Assembly: GCF_003284925.1 (NCBI RefSeq)
Contig: NZ_QMEX01000028.1
Span: 1-37,143, forward strand
Origin: Mycolicibacter senuensis
GTDB lineage: Bacteria > Actinomycetota > Actinomycetes > Mycobacteriales > Mycobacteriaceae
Direction of reading: 5' to 3'
Length of the DNA stretch: 37,143 nucleotides
Within the stretch, counting starts at the first letter, position 1. Each line of letters starts with the position of its first letter. The position numbers and the translations under genes are program-made. The notes under the pieces were generated by a model that saw only the letters and a program-made list of their open reading frames with translations, was not told where the DNA came from and searched no databases. Shown here piece by piece: positions 27,936 through 35,937 of the stretch.

Positions 27936-29177
27936 ATGCCCCGCCCCGATGAAACTCAGTACCGATTGCTCGCGTGGACCGGCGATTCCGGGGCTGCCGA
28001 GCGTCTGGCCGTACAGGTGCTGCTGGCAAGTGGATTCGAAGACCCGGACCCCTCTCATCCGTACGGTGGTCCCGACGGTGGTCGCGATGCTGTCTTGGCG
28101 CGAGATGGCAACCGGTGGGTGATGGCCGTCTACTTCCCGCGCGGTAAGCACAGATTCTCCGAGATCAAGGGGAAGTTCGGATCAGACCTCGACGGCGCAA
28201 AAAAACACCAACCCAGCGGCTTTGCCTTTGTCACCAACCAAGAAATCACGCTGGGCGAACGCCAGGAACTAGCAGCACTGGTTGATGATCTGGAGGTCGA
28301 GATATTCCACATGGAGCGCGTCGCCGCACTGCTGGACCAACCTGAGATGGTTGGCGTCCGTCAGCAGTTCCTCGGCATCGACCCCGGCAGCGTCCCCTTG
28401 AATATTCAGCTCAATGTCGGCGGGGTCGGGCAACGTTTCGTAGACGGTGAAGATCTTCGCGAGTTGCTGCTGGAGGCCGCCGCCGAGAGTGACCGCGAGG
28501 ACGCAAATCAGCTGCGGAACATGTCACCTGACGATGCGCAGCGAGCAGCGGTGCTCGCGCGAGTACTGCATCAAGAAGTCCCGTCGCAGCCGCCGACTCC
28601 CGAACAGACCGAAGCTGGGATCGCCCGACGCAAAATGGTGGCGGAACGAGAGTGGCCACGCATTGAGGATTATGTTGCCGGGTTGTTCTTTCCCGCAATG
28701 CATTTCACCGTCCGCAATGTGGCAGCTTCCTTCTTGTACGACGTCAAGGTGGTTATAACGTTCACTGGAGCGCATGGTGTCGAGAACCTCCACATCGATG
28801 AATTCGAGTACGAAAAGCTCCTAGACCCCGACTACGAGCGTCCGCAATCGATCTACGAACCAATGTCCATGTTGGCGTTCGTTCCGGCCCGCCCGCGTGA
28901 TTATCCGGTGGAGTGGAAGAACAAGGAGTCGGGCCTTGAGGTCCGGATCACTCTCTCCGAGCTGCCCTCAGGAGAGGACTTCGAATGGGACAGTGCGGAC
29001 TACGAGGACGTCGTACTTGTCGCGGCATCTGAGTCGGAGTCGATTCACGTCAGCTGGGTGGCTGTGGCGCGAGGACATGGAACTCCATTCGTCGGGCCAG
29101 AGTTCGACATCGTGGTGGACACCGTGCCGATCGCGGACGCCGTCGCGGGCATTGTCGAACAAGTGCGTGCTGACTAG
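27936..29177 (+). CDS. Nuclease-like partner of the ISP enzyme, unknown function
   Basis: A 413-residue protein read 57 bases behind the ISP gene with its own AAGGAG site, so probably co-expressed. Residues 1-150 look like a restriction-endonuclease-type fold: ERLAVQVLLASGF, then HPYGGPDGGRDAVL (the Asp) and WVMAVYFPRGKHRFSEIKGKFGSDL. The central strand reads AVYFP where active enzymes have an E/Q-x-K, so cutting ability is doubtful, although Lys residues follow. The GFAFVTNQEITLGERQELAAL block is common in such domains attached to NTPases. Residues 230-413 include a helical stretch and a beta-rich domain (EWPRIEDYVAGLFFPAMHFTVRNVAASFLYDVKVVITF) of no known family. It may be a sensor or specificity factor; that is inference. 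Confidence 0.7.
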   Translation: MPRPDETQYRLLAWTGDSGAAERLAVQVLLASGFEDPDPSHPYGGPDGGRDAVLARDGNRWVMAVYFPRGKHRFSEIKGKFGSDLDGAKKHQPSGFAFVTNQEITLGERQELAALVDDLEVEIFHMERVAALLDQPEMVGVRQQFLGIDPGSVPLNIQLNVGGVGQRFVDGEDLRELLLEAAAESDREDANQLRNMSPDDAQRAAVLARVLHQEVPSQPPTPEQTEAGIARRKMVAEREWPRIEDYVAGLFFPAMHFTVRNVAASFLYDVKVVITFTGAHGVENLHIDEFEYEKLLDPDYERPQSIYEPMSMLAFVPARPRDYPVEWKNKESGLEVRITLSELPSGEDFEWDSADYEDVVLVAASESESIHVSWVAVARGHGTPFVGPEFDIVVDTVPIADAVAGIVEQVRAD

Positions 29178-29256
29178 CGGCCAAGACAAGAACCGGCCTG
29201 TAGCCGCTGACACGCCCACCCCCGACACGGGGGATACTGCTATGAGGCACTATTCA

Positions 29257-29274
29257 TTTGGAGTAGTATCCAAA
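29257..29274. promoter_or_regulatory. Operator and -10 of the XRE/DUF2637 unit
   Basis: TTTGGA (29257-29262) and TCCAAA (29269-29274) are inverted copies around GTAGTA. The -10 TAGTAT (29264-29269) lies within, and the GTG start follows after 7 nt, so the message is probably leaderless and self-repressed by the HTH protein. A GC hairpin CCCCC-GACAC-GGGGG (29219-29233) just upstream may end the preceding gene. Confidence 0.5.
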
Positions 29275-29276
29275 AG

Positions 29277-29504
29277 GTGATGGATCTCGCGGGACTGCGC
29301 CGGACAGCCGGTCTGACCCAAGTCGAGTTGGCCGCCAACCTCGGTGTGGGGCAGGCGCAGGTCAGCAAGATCGAGCGCCAGTCCGACATGTTGCTGAGCA
29401 CGCTCAGCGCCTACCTGACAGCCCTTGGAGTGGAGGCTCGGGTTGTTGTCGAGGTCGACGGGCAGACGCTGAACTACGGCCTTACGGCGGGCGAGGGCCG
29501 ATGA
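29277..29504 (+). CDS. XRE-family HTH regulator (antitoxin-like)
   Basis: A 75-residue protein that is essentially one HTH_3 domain: LRRTAGLTQVELAANLGVGQAQVSKIERQSDMLLSTLSAYLTALG, followed by a strand EARVVVEVDGQTLNYGL. That tail is typical of HigA-like antitoxins, but no toxin gene lies beside it: upstream is a nuclease-like gene and downstream a membrane protein. It is therefore read as a transcription regulator of its own short unit. The GTG at 29277 fits a leaderless start; an ATG at 29280 would serve as well. Its stop overlaps the next start (ATGA). Confidence 0.75.
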   Translation: MMDLAGLRRTAGLTQVELAANLGVGQAQVSKIERQSDMLLSTLSAYLTALGVEARVVVEVDGQTLNYGLTAGEGR

Positions 29505-30337
29505 CCACCCAGGTCGAGATCACCCAGCACAACCACCACAAGGCGGTCCGGTTCTTCTGGTGCCTGCTGGGCGGGGCGACTCTGGTCAGCCTCCTCGGGA
29601 ACGTCGCCCATGCGGTGCTGCCGTACCTTCCGCCGGTCGCCATTCAGGTCGGCGCTGCCGCCGTACCGCCGGTCGTGCTGCTGGCCGCTGTCCACGGTGT
29701 CGCCCTCGCGGTGCAAGCGGGTGCGTCGGGCACCGTGTACCGGTGGGCGGTGGTGGCGGTGGCGGTCATCGGCATCGGCGCGTTCGCTTTGAGCTTCGTC
29801 GCGCTGCGGGACCTGATGCTGGCCATCGGGTACAGTCCGGCGATCGCCTGGATCTTTCCGGCCATCATCGACACCGCCGTCGCCGTAGCGACGCTGATGC
29901 TGGTTGCGCTTGGCGACAAACCGGCACGGCGCACCCGTACTAAAACGGCACCCGCCTGTACACGGCCTGTACGGGCGCAGACGGCGACACAAGCCCCGGC
30001 GCAGGACGCAAAGGTGCAGGCTAAGCCGGTTGCTGCCCGGCATTCCGGGGCGCAGATCAGCTCGCCGCCCGCACCGGCACAAACCAGCACGGTGCACGCG
30101 GTGCAGACGATGCTGCAGGCCAAGACGGTGGCGGTCGACGCAGAGCTCGCCGCCGAGCTGATTGCCGCCGGTACAACCACCCAGCCGGTCGAGACCGTGG
30201 TCGCCGTGCTGGCGGCGACCCGAGGCGGCCTGTCGATCAACGCCGCCGCCAAGGCCTCGGGGATCAACTACCGTACCGCACAGCGGATCGTGGAGGGTGC
30301 AGCCCAACACCACCGGCGGCCTGCGGCGGTCGGCTGA
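29501..30337 (+). CDS. DUF2637 membrane protein with C-terminal HTH
   Basis: A 278-residue protein of the DUF2637 family, found on actinobacterial plasmids, integrative elements and prophages. Residues 17-140 hold four membrane helices (FFWCLLGGATLVSLLGNVAHAVL; PPVVLLAAVHGVALAVQAG; WAVVAVAVIGIGAFALSFVAL; WIFPAIIDTAVAVATLMLVAL). Residues 140-210 form a Pro/Ala/Thr-rich cytosolic linker, and the end is a helix-turn-helix (GLSINAAAKASGINYRTAQRIVEGA). Family members are related to Spd spread proteins of Streptomyces elements, but no translocase accompanies it here. The 4-base ATGA overlap with the XRE gene means coupled translation. It is convergent with the helicase, with a strong hairpin between. 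Confidence 0.8.
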   Translation: MTTQVEITQHNHHKAVRFFWCLLGGATLVSLLGNVAHAVLPYLPPVAIQVGAAAVPPVVLLAAVHGVALAVQAGASGTVYRWAVVAVAVIGIGAFALSFVALRDLMLAIGYSPAIAWIFPAIIDTAVAVATLMLVALGDKPARRTRTKTAPACTRPVRAQTATQAPAQDAKVQAKPVAARHSGAQISSPPAPAQTSTVHAVQTMLQAKTVAVDAELAAELIAAGTTTQPVETVVAVLAATRGGLSINAAAKASGINYRTAQRIVEGAAQHHRRPAAVG

Positions 30338-30423
30338 CCAAACGGAAGCCGGAGGGACAGTTCCCCTGGCACGTCGACGGGCCGTACCGCGTTGCCGCGA
30401 AACACGACTGTTGCTGAATCGGC

Positions 30424-30470
30424 CGTTGCCGGGGCCAGCGTCCGGCGAATGGACACTGGCCCCGGCAACG
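30424..30470. terminator. Bidirectional terminator between converging genes
   Basis: A perfect 15-bp stem (CGTTGCCGGGGCCAG at 30424-30438 with its complement at 30456-30470), extended inside by GTCC/GGAC (30440-30443, 30451-30454) and closed by a 7-nt loop. It lies between the stop of DUF2637 and the stop of the helicase gene and can serve both. Confidence 0.75.
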
Positions 30471-30473
30471 CGG

Positions 30474-32510
30474 TCAGACCACGGGCCGATCAGCCGGGCG
30501 GCGACCCATGTTGGCTATGTCCAGAGGAGTCGGAGTCGACCTGTGTGAGGGTTGCTGACGCTGCGTGACGTGAGCCGCCGAGCACTCCGGCCGGGCGCAG
30601 TATCCGCGCTCGGCGGCGTGTCCGACTGTCAGCTCTGCGCCGCAGAAACGGCAGGCAGCGACGGCGGTCCCCGGACCATCCCCGTCGTCCCCGTTAGACC
30701 CGTGAGTGCTGGTCAGAGCGATTTCTCCAGACCTGTCTCGCGCCAACCCAGCCCCGTCTCTGGCCGGGTGCGCCTCCGTCCGTTCGTTAACGATCTCCGG
30801 TGACACGGCTGCCACGGAGATGGACTCCGCCCCAGACCGGGCTGACGAAATAGTGTTGACCTGCGGGGACGGGTCTGACGGGGATGAAGGGGCTGGTTTT
30901 TCAGCCTTGGAACTTTCACGCGACGGCGCATGGATCGTGTATTTCTTGGTCCCCGCCTCGTTCTTGCCCATGTCGTCATGGACCGTCCAGCCAAGTTTCC
31001 GCATGCTCGGTGCCGCGTCCCTCAGCTGGTTCGACGCAGCACGCGCGTTCTCCGGCCAGCCCCAGCCCTCCCTGCCGTCACCCTTGGCAAATGCCATGGC
31101 GTTCAAGATCTGCCCTGCCGTGGTCGCCTCGAAGTCTCGCCGACCGTTGACGATGGCCCTGGCGAGTGGATACTCGGCCAGCGTGTCCCGGGCGGCCCGC
31201 ACAGCCGCGTCTTGGTACCGGTCCGCGCCGCTCGTGCCCTGGACGTCATCGATGGCGGCGACGACCTGGTGGAAGTCAGCCATCCGCGAAAATCCCTCCG
31301 GCGTCGCGACGTCGGGCAGGCGGTGGTGCACCTTGGCGGCGAGGTCGAGCAGCCCCGCCAACACCCGGGAGCGATCCCGCTCCCAGGACGCCTCGACCTC
31401 TTTTTTTAGTCGGCGCTTGCTCGGCGGGATAGCGGATAGCTCGATCCGGACCATCCGGTCCTCAAGGTCAGGCTGTACCCCGGTCAGATTGATCGCGGTG
31501 ATGATCAGTGGCCGGTACGCCTTGGTCGCCGACGCTTCGTCGGTGGTGTAGAGGATGCGCCGGACGATGGTGTCGCCGGTGCTGAGCTTGCACAGTCCGT
31601 CGTTCATGCCCTTGGAAAGTTCGCTGAGGTTGTCGAAGGTCAGCGCCCACCCCTGTCGCACGGTGGCCACCCAAGCCCCTTCGTCGCTGGGCAGGTTTCG
31701 AGTGTCCGCCGTTGTCGGGTCGACCAGGGACTGAAGCACACGGGCGGCACTGGTTTTAGCCGTGCCGTGCTCGCCGCCGAGATACAGGACCGGGTGCGGA
31801 ACATTCTCCAAGACCAGGGCCGCCACCACCCAGCCGAGCACCAGCGGACGGTCGTCAGGATCGACGTTGAGGTGGTCCCACAGCAGCGCCAGGTCGCTCT
31901 CGCCCTCCGGGACCGGATATGGCAGCGAGAAGGTCGAGCGGCGAAAGACAACCGGCACGTCCTCGTCGGCAACCCTCCAGCGACCGCTGTCGATGACGAT
32001 CACCCGATTCTGCTCGTCGGCACAATCGAGGTAGATCGTGCCGTCGTGGTCAGCGATCCTCATGTGGACCGGAGTGACCGGATTTCGTCGAGCGCCCCAG
32101 TCGAGGGTGCCCATCGCGTCGGTAGCCGCCGCTCCTGGGGCGACCCTCCCGCCGCTAGCCTCGCTCCACTGGTCGAGTAGTCGAGCCTTCAGCCCGCCCC
32201 GAGAGTTGTTTGACATCGACAGCGCGACGTGAGGGAGCGCGTTGTCGCAGGCGAAAGTCTCGCCGTTCTCGTCCACCCCGAAGGTGTAGAACTCCCGGGC
32301 CATCACCGCCAGCTGGGTCGCGATTGACGGACGTGATGTGTCGTTGTCGTTCTCCTCGTCGTCGACGACCTCTTCCTGCGCGGTCACCGTCGCCTCCTCG
32401 GCGACCTGGGCGACCTCTGGCTCCTCGGGCGGGTTGCGGTAGGCATGCATGTCAGGGATCTCGTCGTCGTAGGTGGTGGTGGTGAGTTCGTCGCCGTCGT
32501 TGTTCGTCAT
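30474..32510 (-). CDS. Replicative helicase/AAA-type ATPase of the island
   Basis: A 678-residue ATPase paired with the primase upstream. An acidic N-terminal tail (about 28-58, rich in Glu/Asp) precedes a domain beginning PSIATQLAVMAREFY. Walker A is GEHGTAKT (about 246-253); the Walker B region is WALTFDNLSELS, followed by a sensor segment (RPLIITAINLTGVQPDLEDRMVRIEL) with an arginine finger-like EDR. The C-terminus carries a likely zinc ribbon (CRFCGAELTVGHAAERGYC...C). The family occurs beside primase-polymerases on actinobacterial integrative elements and satellites and probably unwinds the excised circle. The ATG at 32510 overlaps the primase TGA; a GTG at 32513 is the alternative. Confidence 0.82.
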   Translation of the reverse strand: MTNNDGDELTTTTYDDEIPDMHAYRNPPEEPEVAQVAEEATVTAQEEVVDDEENDNDTSRPSIATQLAVMAREFYTFGVDENGETFACDNALPHVALSMSNNSRGGLKARLLDQWSEASGGRVAPGAAATDAMGTLDWGARRNPVTPVHMRIADHDGTIYLDCADEQNRVIVIDSGRWRVADEDVPVVFRRSTFSLPYPVPEGESDLALLWDHLNVDPDDRPLVLGWVVAALVLENVPHPVLYLGGEHGTAKTSAARVLQSLVDPTTADTRNLPSDEGAWVATVRQGWALTFDNLSELSKGMNDGLCKLSTGDTIVRRILYTTDEASATKAYRPLIITAINLTGVQPDLEDRMVRIELSAIPPSKRRLKKEVEASWERDRSRVLAGLLDLAAKVHHRLPDVATPEGFSRMADFHQVVAAIDDVQGTSGADRYQDAAVRAARDTLAEYPLARAIVNGRRDFEATTAGQILNAMAFAKGDGREGWGWPENARAASNQLRDAAPSMRKLGWTVHDDMGKNEAGTKKYTIHAPSRESSKAEKPAPSSPSDPSPQVNTISSARSGAESISVAAVSPEIVNERTEAHPARDGAGLARDRSGEIALTSTHGSNGDDGDGPGTAVAACRFCGAELTVGHAAERGYCARPECSAAHVTQRQQPSHRSTPTPLDIANMGRRPADRPVV

Positions 32511-33556
32511 CACGTGCTCCTTCCAGCCTCACGGCTTCGTTTCTTGCGTAATTTCTTGGCGGCGACGCGCAGGTCGCCGTCGGTGTTGAGTACGGCGTAG
32601 GCCCGGAACTTCGTGTAGCCGTGTGGATCCCCGGGAGTGGTCGCCTCGAACTCGGTCGACGTCGAGTAGACGAACAGGCAGCCATACCGCACGGTCGCTG
32701 ACGTCGCCGCCGTGGCCGCTGGGTGCCGCCACTGCGCGCCCTCGTCGTTGTCCGGGTCGCCCTGGTAAACGCATTCCCATCCGTGCGGCTCAAGGATTTC
32801 CGACCATGTGGCGGTGTTGCCGAACCAGTCGGCGATGCTGTTGCCGCCCATGCACTTGGTCACCCAGTCGGCACGAGGACGCGCCGGGCGTTCTGCCCGC
32901 GCCGCTGGCCGCATCAGGTCGACGAACCACTCCGGCAGCGGTGCAACCGGCCCGCCGGTTCTCGTGTAGGGCCTGCCTGTGGCCGGGTGAATCGACGGCG
33001 GCAGCACGACATAGCCGCCGTGCGTCTTCAAGTCGATACCCGGACCGAGCCGCTTCGCCGTCAGCTTGCCGGGCGGGCGCTGGAAAAACAGGTGCCGCCC
33101 GCCGTCACCCCGGCCCGAGTAGTGAGTGAGGGTCTTCGGCAGCGCGCCGTACTGCGCCACCAGTCGGGCCAGCGACTCCTCGCCGCCGTTGCGGGGGTCC
33201 GTGTCGATAACGAGGACGCCCTCAGGCACCCGACCGCCGATATTGCCACCGGCGTACCGCCCGCCCCACCAATCGAGGACCTGGCCGAGGTCCGATGTCG
33301 CGTCCCGGACCCCGTGACGCGTGGCTGGGACCTTGTCGCCGCGCTTGAGCGGGTGCACCTCCCAGCCGCGCCGCACGTAGTCGAGAGCTGCCGCGCCGAG
33401 TACATAATCCAGATCCGTGTTAGCCGCGAGGCCGTCGAAATCACCCGAACCTCCGGTATGGTCAAGGATGACGGTTTGCTTTGTGGTGAGGCTGTCGCCG
33501 TCGTCGGAGGTGCCCCCGGCGTGACCGGGGGCTTCCTCGTTTCCCGGGCCGATCAC
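32510..33556 (-). CDS. Primase-polymerase (Prim-Pol N-terminal type)
   Basis: A 348-residue replication protein. The bifunctional DNA primase/polymerase domain covers about 55-220: LDYVRRGWEVHPLKRGDKVPATRHG, the metal-binding VLVIDTDPRNGG (Asp-x-Asp), the SGRGDGGRHLFFQRP nucleotide-binding motif, and LKTHGGYVVLPPSIHPATGRPY. The C-terminal 120 residues are specific to the element (YGCLFVYSTSTEFEATTPGDPHGYTKFRAYAVL) and end in a basic tail. It likely makes primers for island replication with the helicase next door. The GTG at 33556 is supported by a GTGA overlap with the membrane-peptide gene upstream. Confidence 0.88.
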   Translation of the reverse strand: MIGPGNEEAPGHAGGTSDDGDSLTTKQTVILDHTGGSGDFDGLAANTDLDYVLGAAALDYVRRGWEVHPLKRGDKVPATRHGVRDATSDLGQVLDWWGGRYAGGNIGGRVPEGVLVIDTDPRNGGEESLARLVAQYGALPKTLTHYSGRGDGGRHLFFQRPPGKLTAKRLGPGIDLKTHGGYVVLPPSIHPATGRPYTRTGGPVAPLPEWFVDLMRPAARAERPARPRADWVTKCMGGNSIADWFGNTATWSEILEPHGWECVYQGDPDNDEGAQWRHPAATAATSATVRYGCLFVYSTSTEFEATTPGDPHGYTKFRAYAVLNTDGDLRVAAKKLRKKRSREAGRST

Positions 33557-33723
33557 GTCGTCGGCCAGGCATTGACCACGTCAGCCGCTGCGCGACGAAC
33601 AGGACCAGGTGGGTGTGGTTTCTTGTGGCTACTACGTCGATCAATCACGGTGTCGTAGCCGCAGAGCGTGACCAGGACGACCACGCTCAACAGCAGTGCA
33701 AGCGTGAGCAAGTCGGCGATCAT
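33553..33723 (-). CDS. Small membrane protein
   Basis: Fifty-six residues: one N-terminal membrane helix (MIADLLTLALLLSVVVLVTLCGY) followed by a basic cytosolic tail (RRSSHKKPHPPGPVRRA). No family recognised. It starts in an ATGA overlap with the 139-residue gene and stops in a GTGA overlap with the primase gene, which makes it a real member of the operon despite its size. It may tether the replication machinery to the membrane; that is speculation. Confidence 0.65.
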   Translation of the reverse strand: MIADLLTLALLLSVVVLVTLCGYDTVIDRRSSHKKPHPPGPVRRAAADVVNAWPTT

Positions 33724-34139
33724 TGGACCACCTCCTGCCCGATGCGGGCGGCCCGCCGAAGCCGACCGGCAAGGGAGCGTTCCTCGCACCGACTGCAGGC
33801 GCTACGGTGCTGGGCCACCGCAGCCTTGATCTTGCGGTGCGAGTCCCCATGGGAGACCCCGGGGTCGACCGTGATATCCGCAGCTGTAAGCCCGCACCAC
33901 GTCGTGCCAGTGAGGCCGTATTCGGTCTTCGCCCACCGGTAGACGATGCCGATCAACGGGTCGGCCTCCGGATTGATCCATCGACCGTGCCCGGCCAACC
34001 ACAGCGCCTGCTTCAGACTCCTGGCCGCGACCTGCACCGTCCGGCCCTGGTACCGCGCGAGCTTGTTTGTGAAAGTGCCCATGTACGGGTACAACTCGTA
34101 AATCTTGACCGGCTTCTTCCTGCCCGCTTTCCGGCTCAC
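33720..34139 (-). CDS. Hypothetical replication-operon protein
   Basis: A 139-residue basic protein of unknown family. A Lys-rich N-terminus (MSRKAGRKKPVKIYELYPYMG) precedes a helical part with YQGRTVQVAARSLKQALWLAGHGRW. A segment TTWCGLTAADITVDPGVSHGDSHRKIKAAVAQH follows, ending CSRCEERSL. The CxxC near the end might bind zinc, but only two Cys are close together. Basic charge and position between an HTH protein and the primase suggest DNA binding. It is linked by 4-nt overlaps on both sides. Confidence 0.65.
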   Translation of the reverse strand: MSRKAGRKKPVKIYELYPYMGTFTNKLARYQGRTVQVAARSLKQALWLAGHGRWINPEADPLIGIVYRWAKTEYGLTGTTWCGLTAADITVDPGVSHGDSHRKIKAAVAQHRSACSRCEERSLAGRLRRAARIGQEVVQ

Positions 34140-34348
34140 CGCGCGCTACCGCCCGGGCGAACCGTATTGGCATCCAACCAGGCGATCAGCTCAGACCGGC
34201 GGTAGCGGATTGCCCTTGATCCCACCGTCAGCCAAGCCGGTTGGTTCTTGTTCCGACGATTTCGCCACGCCGCCAGGGTCCCAGGTGAAACCCCGATGAA
34301 CTCCTCGGCCTCCGCATCCCTCCAGACGGGGTCTTCCGTATAGCTCAA
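34136..34348 (-). CDS. HTH (AlpA/excisionase-like) protein with TTG start
   Basis: A 70-residue DNA-binding protein: DPVWRDAEAEEFIGVSPGTLAAWRNRRNKNQPAWLTVGSRAIRYRRSELIAWLDANTV, a winged-helix domain of the excisionase/AlpA type. The start is a TTG at 34348: a perfect AGGAGG (minus strand, 34358-34353) lies 4 nt before it, whereas the longer frame to 34438 has no ribosome site. As the first gene of the replication operon it may control it, or act as a second directionality factor beside the one near attL. Its stop overlaps the next ATG. Confidence 0.78.
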   Translation of the reverse strand: MSYTEDPVWRDAEAEEFIGVSPGTLAAWRNRRNKNQPAWLTVGSRAIRYRRSELIAWLDANTVRPGGSAR

Positions 34349-34825
34349 TTTTCCTCCTAGATCCCTTCGCAGCAAACTCACGTTGCGATCAGTGTCGGAG
34401 AATGGATGAGTGGATGCAACCCCGTAAGACCGCGTCACCTAAGAACACTTTCACGCGACTAGAGGATGCCTAGAGCCTGGGGGCCAAGTACTTTCATGCA
34501 GCTATACGACAAAACTGACGTAATTACAACCGGAAGCGACACCCCTTGTGACATCCCCACAACACCAATCAGCAGCAGCGTCGCCGATGCTTCCAGCAAA
34601 TACAGTCAGATTCACAGGAATGCCGCCGAAGGATCAACTGAGGACGACTCCGTCCCGAGGTCGACCCCGAGACGTGCCCACGGACAGTGGCGGGTGTTAC
34701 GTGCGCGCGCCGACGGGCTTCAGCGGGCATTGGTGAAGGGTTCCCTCACCTGCGAAGGGCGGGTGTAGCGGGCATCGCGGGTACGAACCCGCGACCTCTC
34801 ATGTGCCGCACGGGAACAGCAGTAC
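34349..34825. other. 477-base non-coding region between the replication operon and integrase
   Basis: It holds the AGGAGG site of the TTG-started gene, presumably the promoter of the replication operon (a weak TTGCAT-17-GACACT pair exists on the minus strand), and a hairpin behind the integrase. A frame from 34466 to 34768 (+) is open, but its base composition changes midway and no ribosome site precedes it, so I do not call it. This is also where an origin for the excised circle could lie; no clear iterons are seen. Confidence 0.5.
34775..34794 (-). terminator. Hairpin behind the integrase gene
   Basis: TCGCGGGT-ACGA-ACCCGCGA is a perfect 8-bp stem with a 4-nt loop, 31 bases past the integrase stop. 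It is probably its terminator, without a T-run. The loop and flank resemble a tRNA T-arm on the minus strand, but the loop is too short for a functional one. Confidence 0.5.
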
Positions 34826-35923
34826 CTACTGCTCCGGATCCAGGCCCAGCCCGAGGGTGTTCATCGCCGTACCGACGGCGTCCAGATCCGAGTCGAACAG
34901 GTCCGAGTACTGGTCCAGCGTCATGGCTGCGCTCTTGTGCCCCATGGATCGACTCACGGCCAGGACGCTGGCCCGGCTGGAGTGCGCCAGCGAGGCGAAG
35001 GTATGCCGCAGGCCGTACAACGTCACCCGTTCGACCTCGGCGCGTTTCACGGCGGCTTCCAGCCACCCACTGCCGGTCTTCGGCTGGCGGAGGTAACCAC
35101 CGTCCGGCCCGGGGAACACCAAGGCCTCACGCCCCTTACCGGAAGACTCGGCTTTGATCCGGTCCAGGACGAACTCCGGCACCGGCACAGAGCGGCGGTG
35201 GTAGGTCTTGGTCGGTCCGACATCGAAGGTGTTGCCCAGCTCCACCGCGTTGGAATGGATCTGCAGCCGCCTGCGATCGAAGTCGACGTCACCCACCTTC
35301 AGAGCCACCGCCTCGCCGGGACGGATGCCGGTGTAGGCCAGGGTCAGAATCAGGGTCTCGTGTTCGCCGCACTCGGCGGCCAGCCGCGCCACATCCTCGG
35401 CGGTCATGTACACCCTTCGGCGTCCGGTCTTGCGCGGCAGCGTGCCCCGGTCTAGGCCCCTGGCCGGATTGACTGAGATCCGCCCGGCCTTCACCGCGTC
35501 GTCGAGGATGCCGCACAGGACGCCGTGGGCACGCTTGACGACCGTCGCGCTCAGCTCAGCACTGCGCATACCGGCGACCCATTCCTCAACGCCGAGCCGG
35601 TCCACCCTGGCCACCTGGACCTTGCCCCACGTCGGCGCGACATGGTTCTTCCAGGCCGACGGCAGGGTTCGGTAGTAGCTGGTGCGAGTGGTGGCTTCCT
35701 TGCGTTCCAGCCAGGCCGTGACCAGCTCCCCAACCGTGACCTTGCCCAGCGACGGGGCCACGTACTCGCCCTTAAGTTTCGATACCTCGACGGTAGCCGC
35801 GAACGCCTGAGCCTCACGCTTGGTCTGGAATCCCCACTTGTCGGTCTGACGACCGTCAGGCTTGCGGTAGCGCACCCGATACCGCCTGCCGCGTTTGGTT
35901 TCGTATGGGGAGATTGAAGCCAC
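34826..35923 (-). CDS. int: Tyrosine integrase of the island
   Basis: A 365-residue phage-type integrase that recombines attP with the tRNA-Leu attB. The N-terminal arm-binding domain (about 1-55) opens ASISPYETKRGRRYRVRYRKPDGRQTDKWGF; the core-binding SAM-like domain spans about 60-160; the catalytic domain has Arg201 (AYTGIRPGE), LYGLRHTFASL (Arg306, with Tyr instead of the usual first His), GHKS (His329) and the nucleophile Tyr339 (TLDQYSDLF). It is full length and appears active. The GTG at 35923 was chosen over 35929 because -10 TAACCT ends 7 nt upstream and homologues I recall start MASISPY. Its promoter abuts the arm sites, so integrase binding could repress its own gene. Confidence 0.94.
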   Translation of the reverse strand: MASISPYETKRGRRYRVRYRKPDGRQTDKWGFQTKREAQAFAATVEVSKLKGEYVAPSLGKVTVGELVTAWLERKEATTRTSYYRTLPSAWKNHVAPTWGKVQVARVDRLGVEEWVAGMRSAELSATVVKRAHGVLCGILDDAVKAGRISVNPARGLDRGTLPRKTGRRRVYMTAEDVARLAAECGEHETLILTLAYTGIRPGEAVALKVGDVDFDRRRLQIHSNAVELGNTFDVGPTKTYHRRSVPVPEFVLDRIKAESSGKGREALVFPGPDGGYLRQPKTGSGWLEAAVKRAEVERVTLYGLRHTFASLAHSSRASVLAVSRSMGHKSAAMTLDQYSDLFDSDLDAVGTAMNTLGLGLDPEQ

Positions 35924-35930
35924 GCACACC

Positions 35931-35936
35931 AGGTTA
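35931..35936 (-). promoter_or_regulatory. -10 of the integrase gene (leaderless)
   Basis: TAACCT on the minus strand, 7 nt before the GTG at 35923 and directly next to the first arm-type site at 35938. Confidence 0.5.
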
Positions 35937-35937
35937 G

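Noticed and set aside
29277..29504. A toxin-antitoxin pair
   Set aside because: Only the HTH half is present; no RelE/HigB-like toxin gene lies on either side.
34466..34768. A 100-residue plus-strand frame between the replication operon and integrase
   Set aside because: No ribosome site, a change of base composition midway and no recognisable domain; treated as non-coding.
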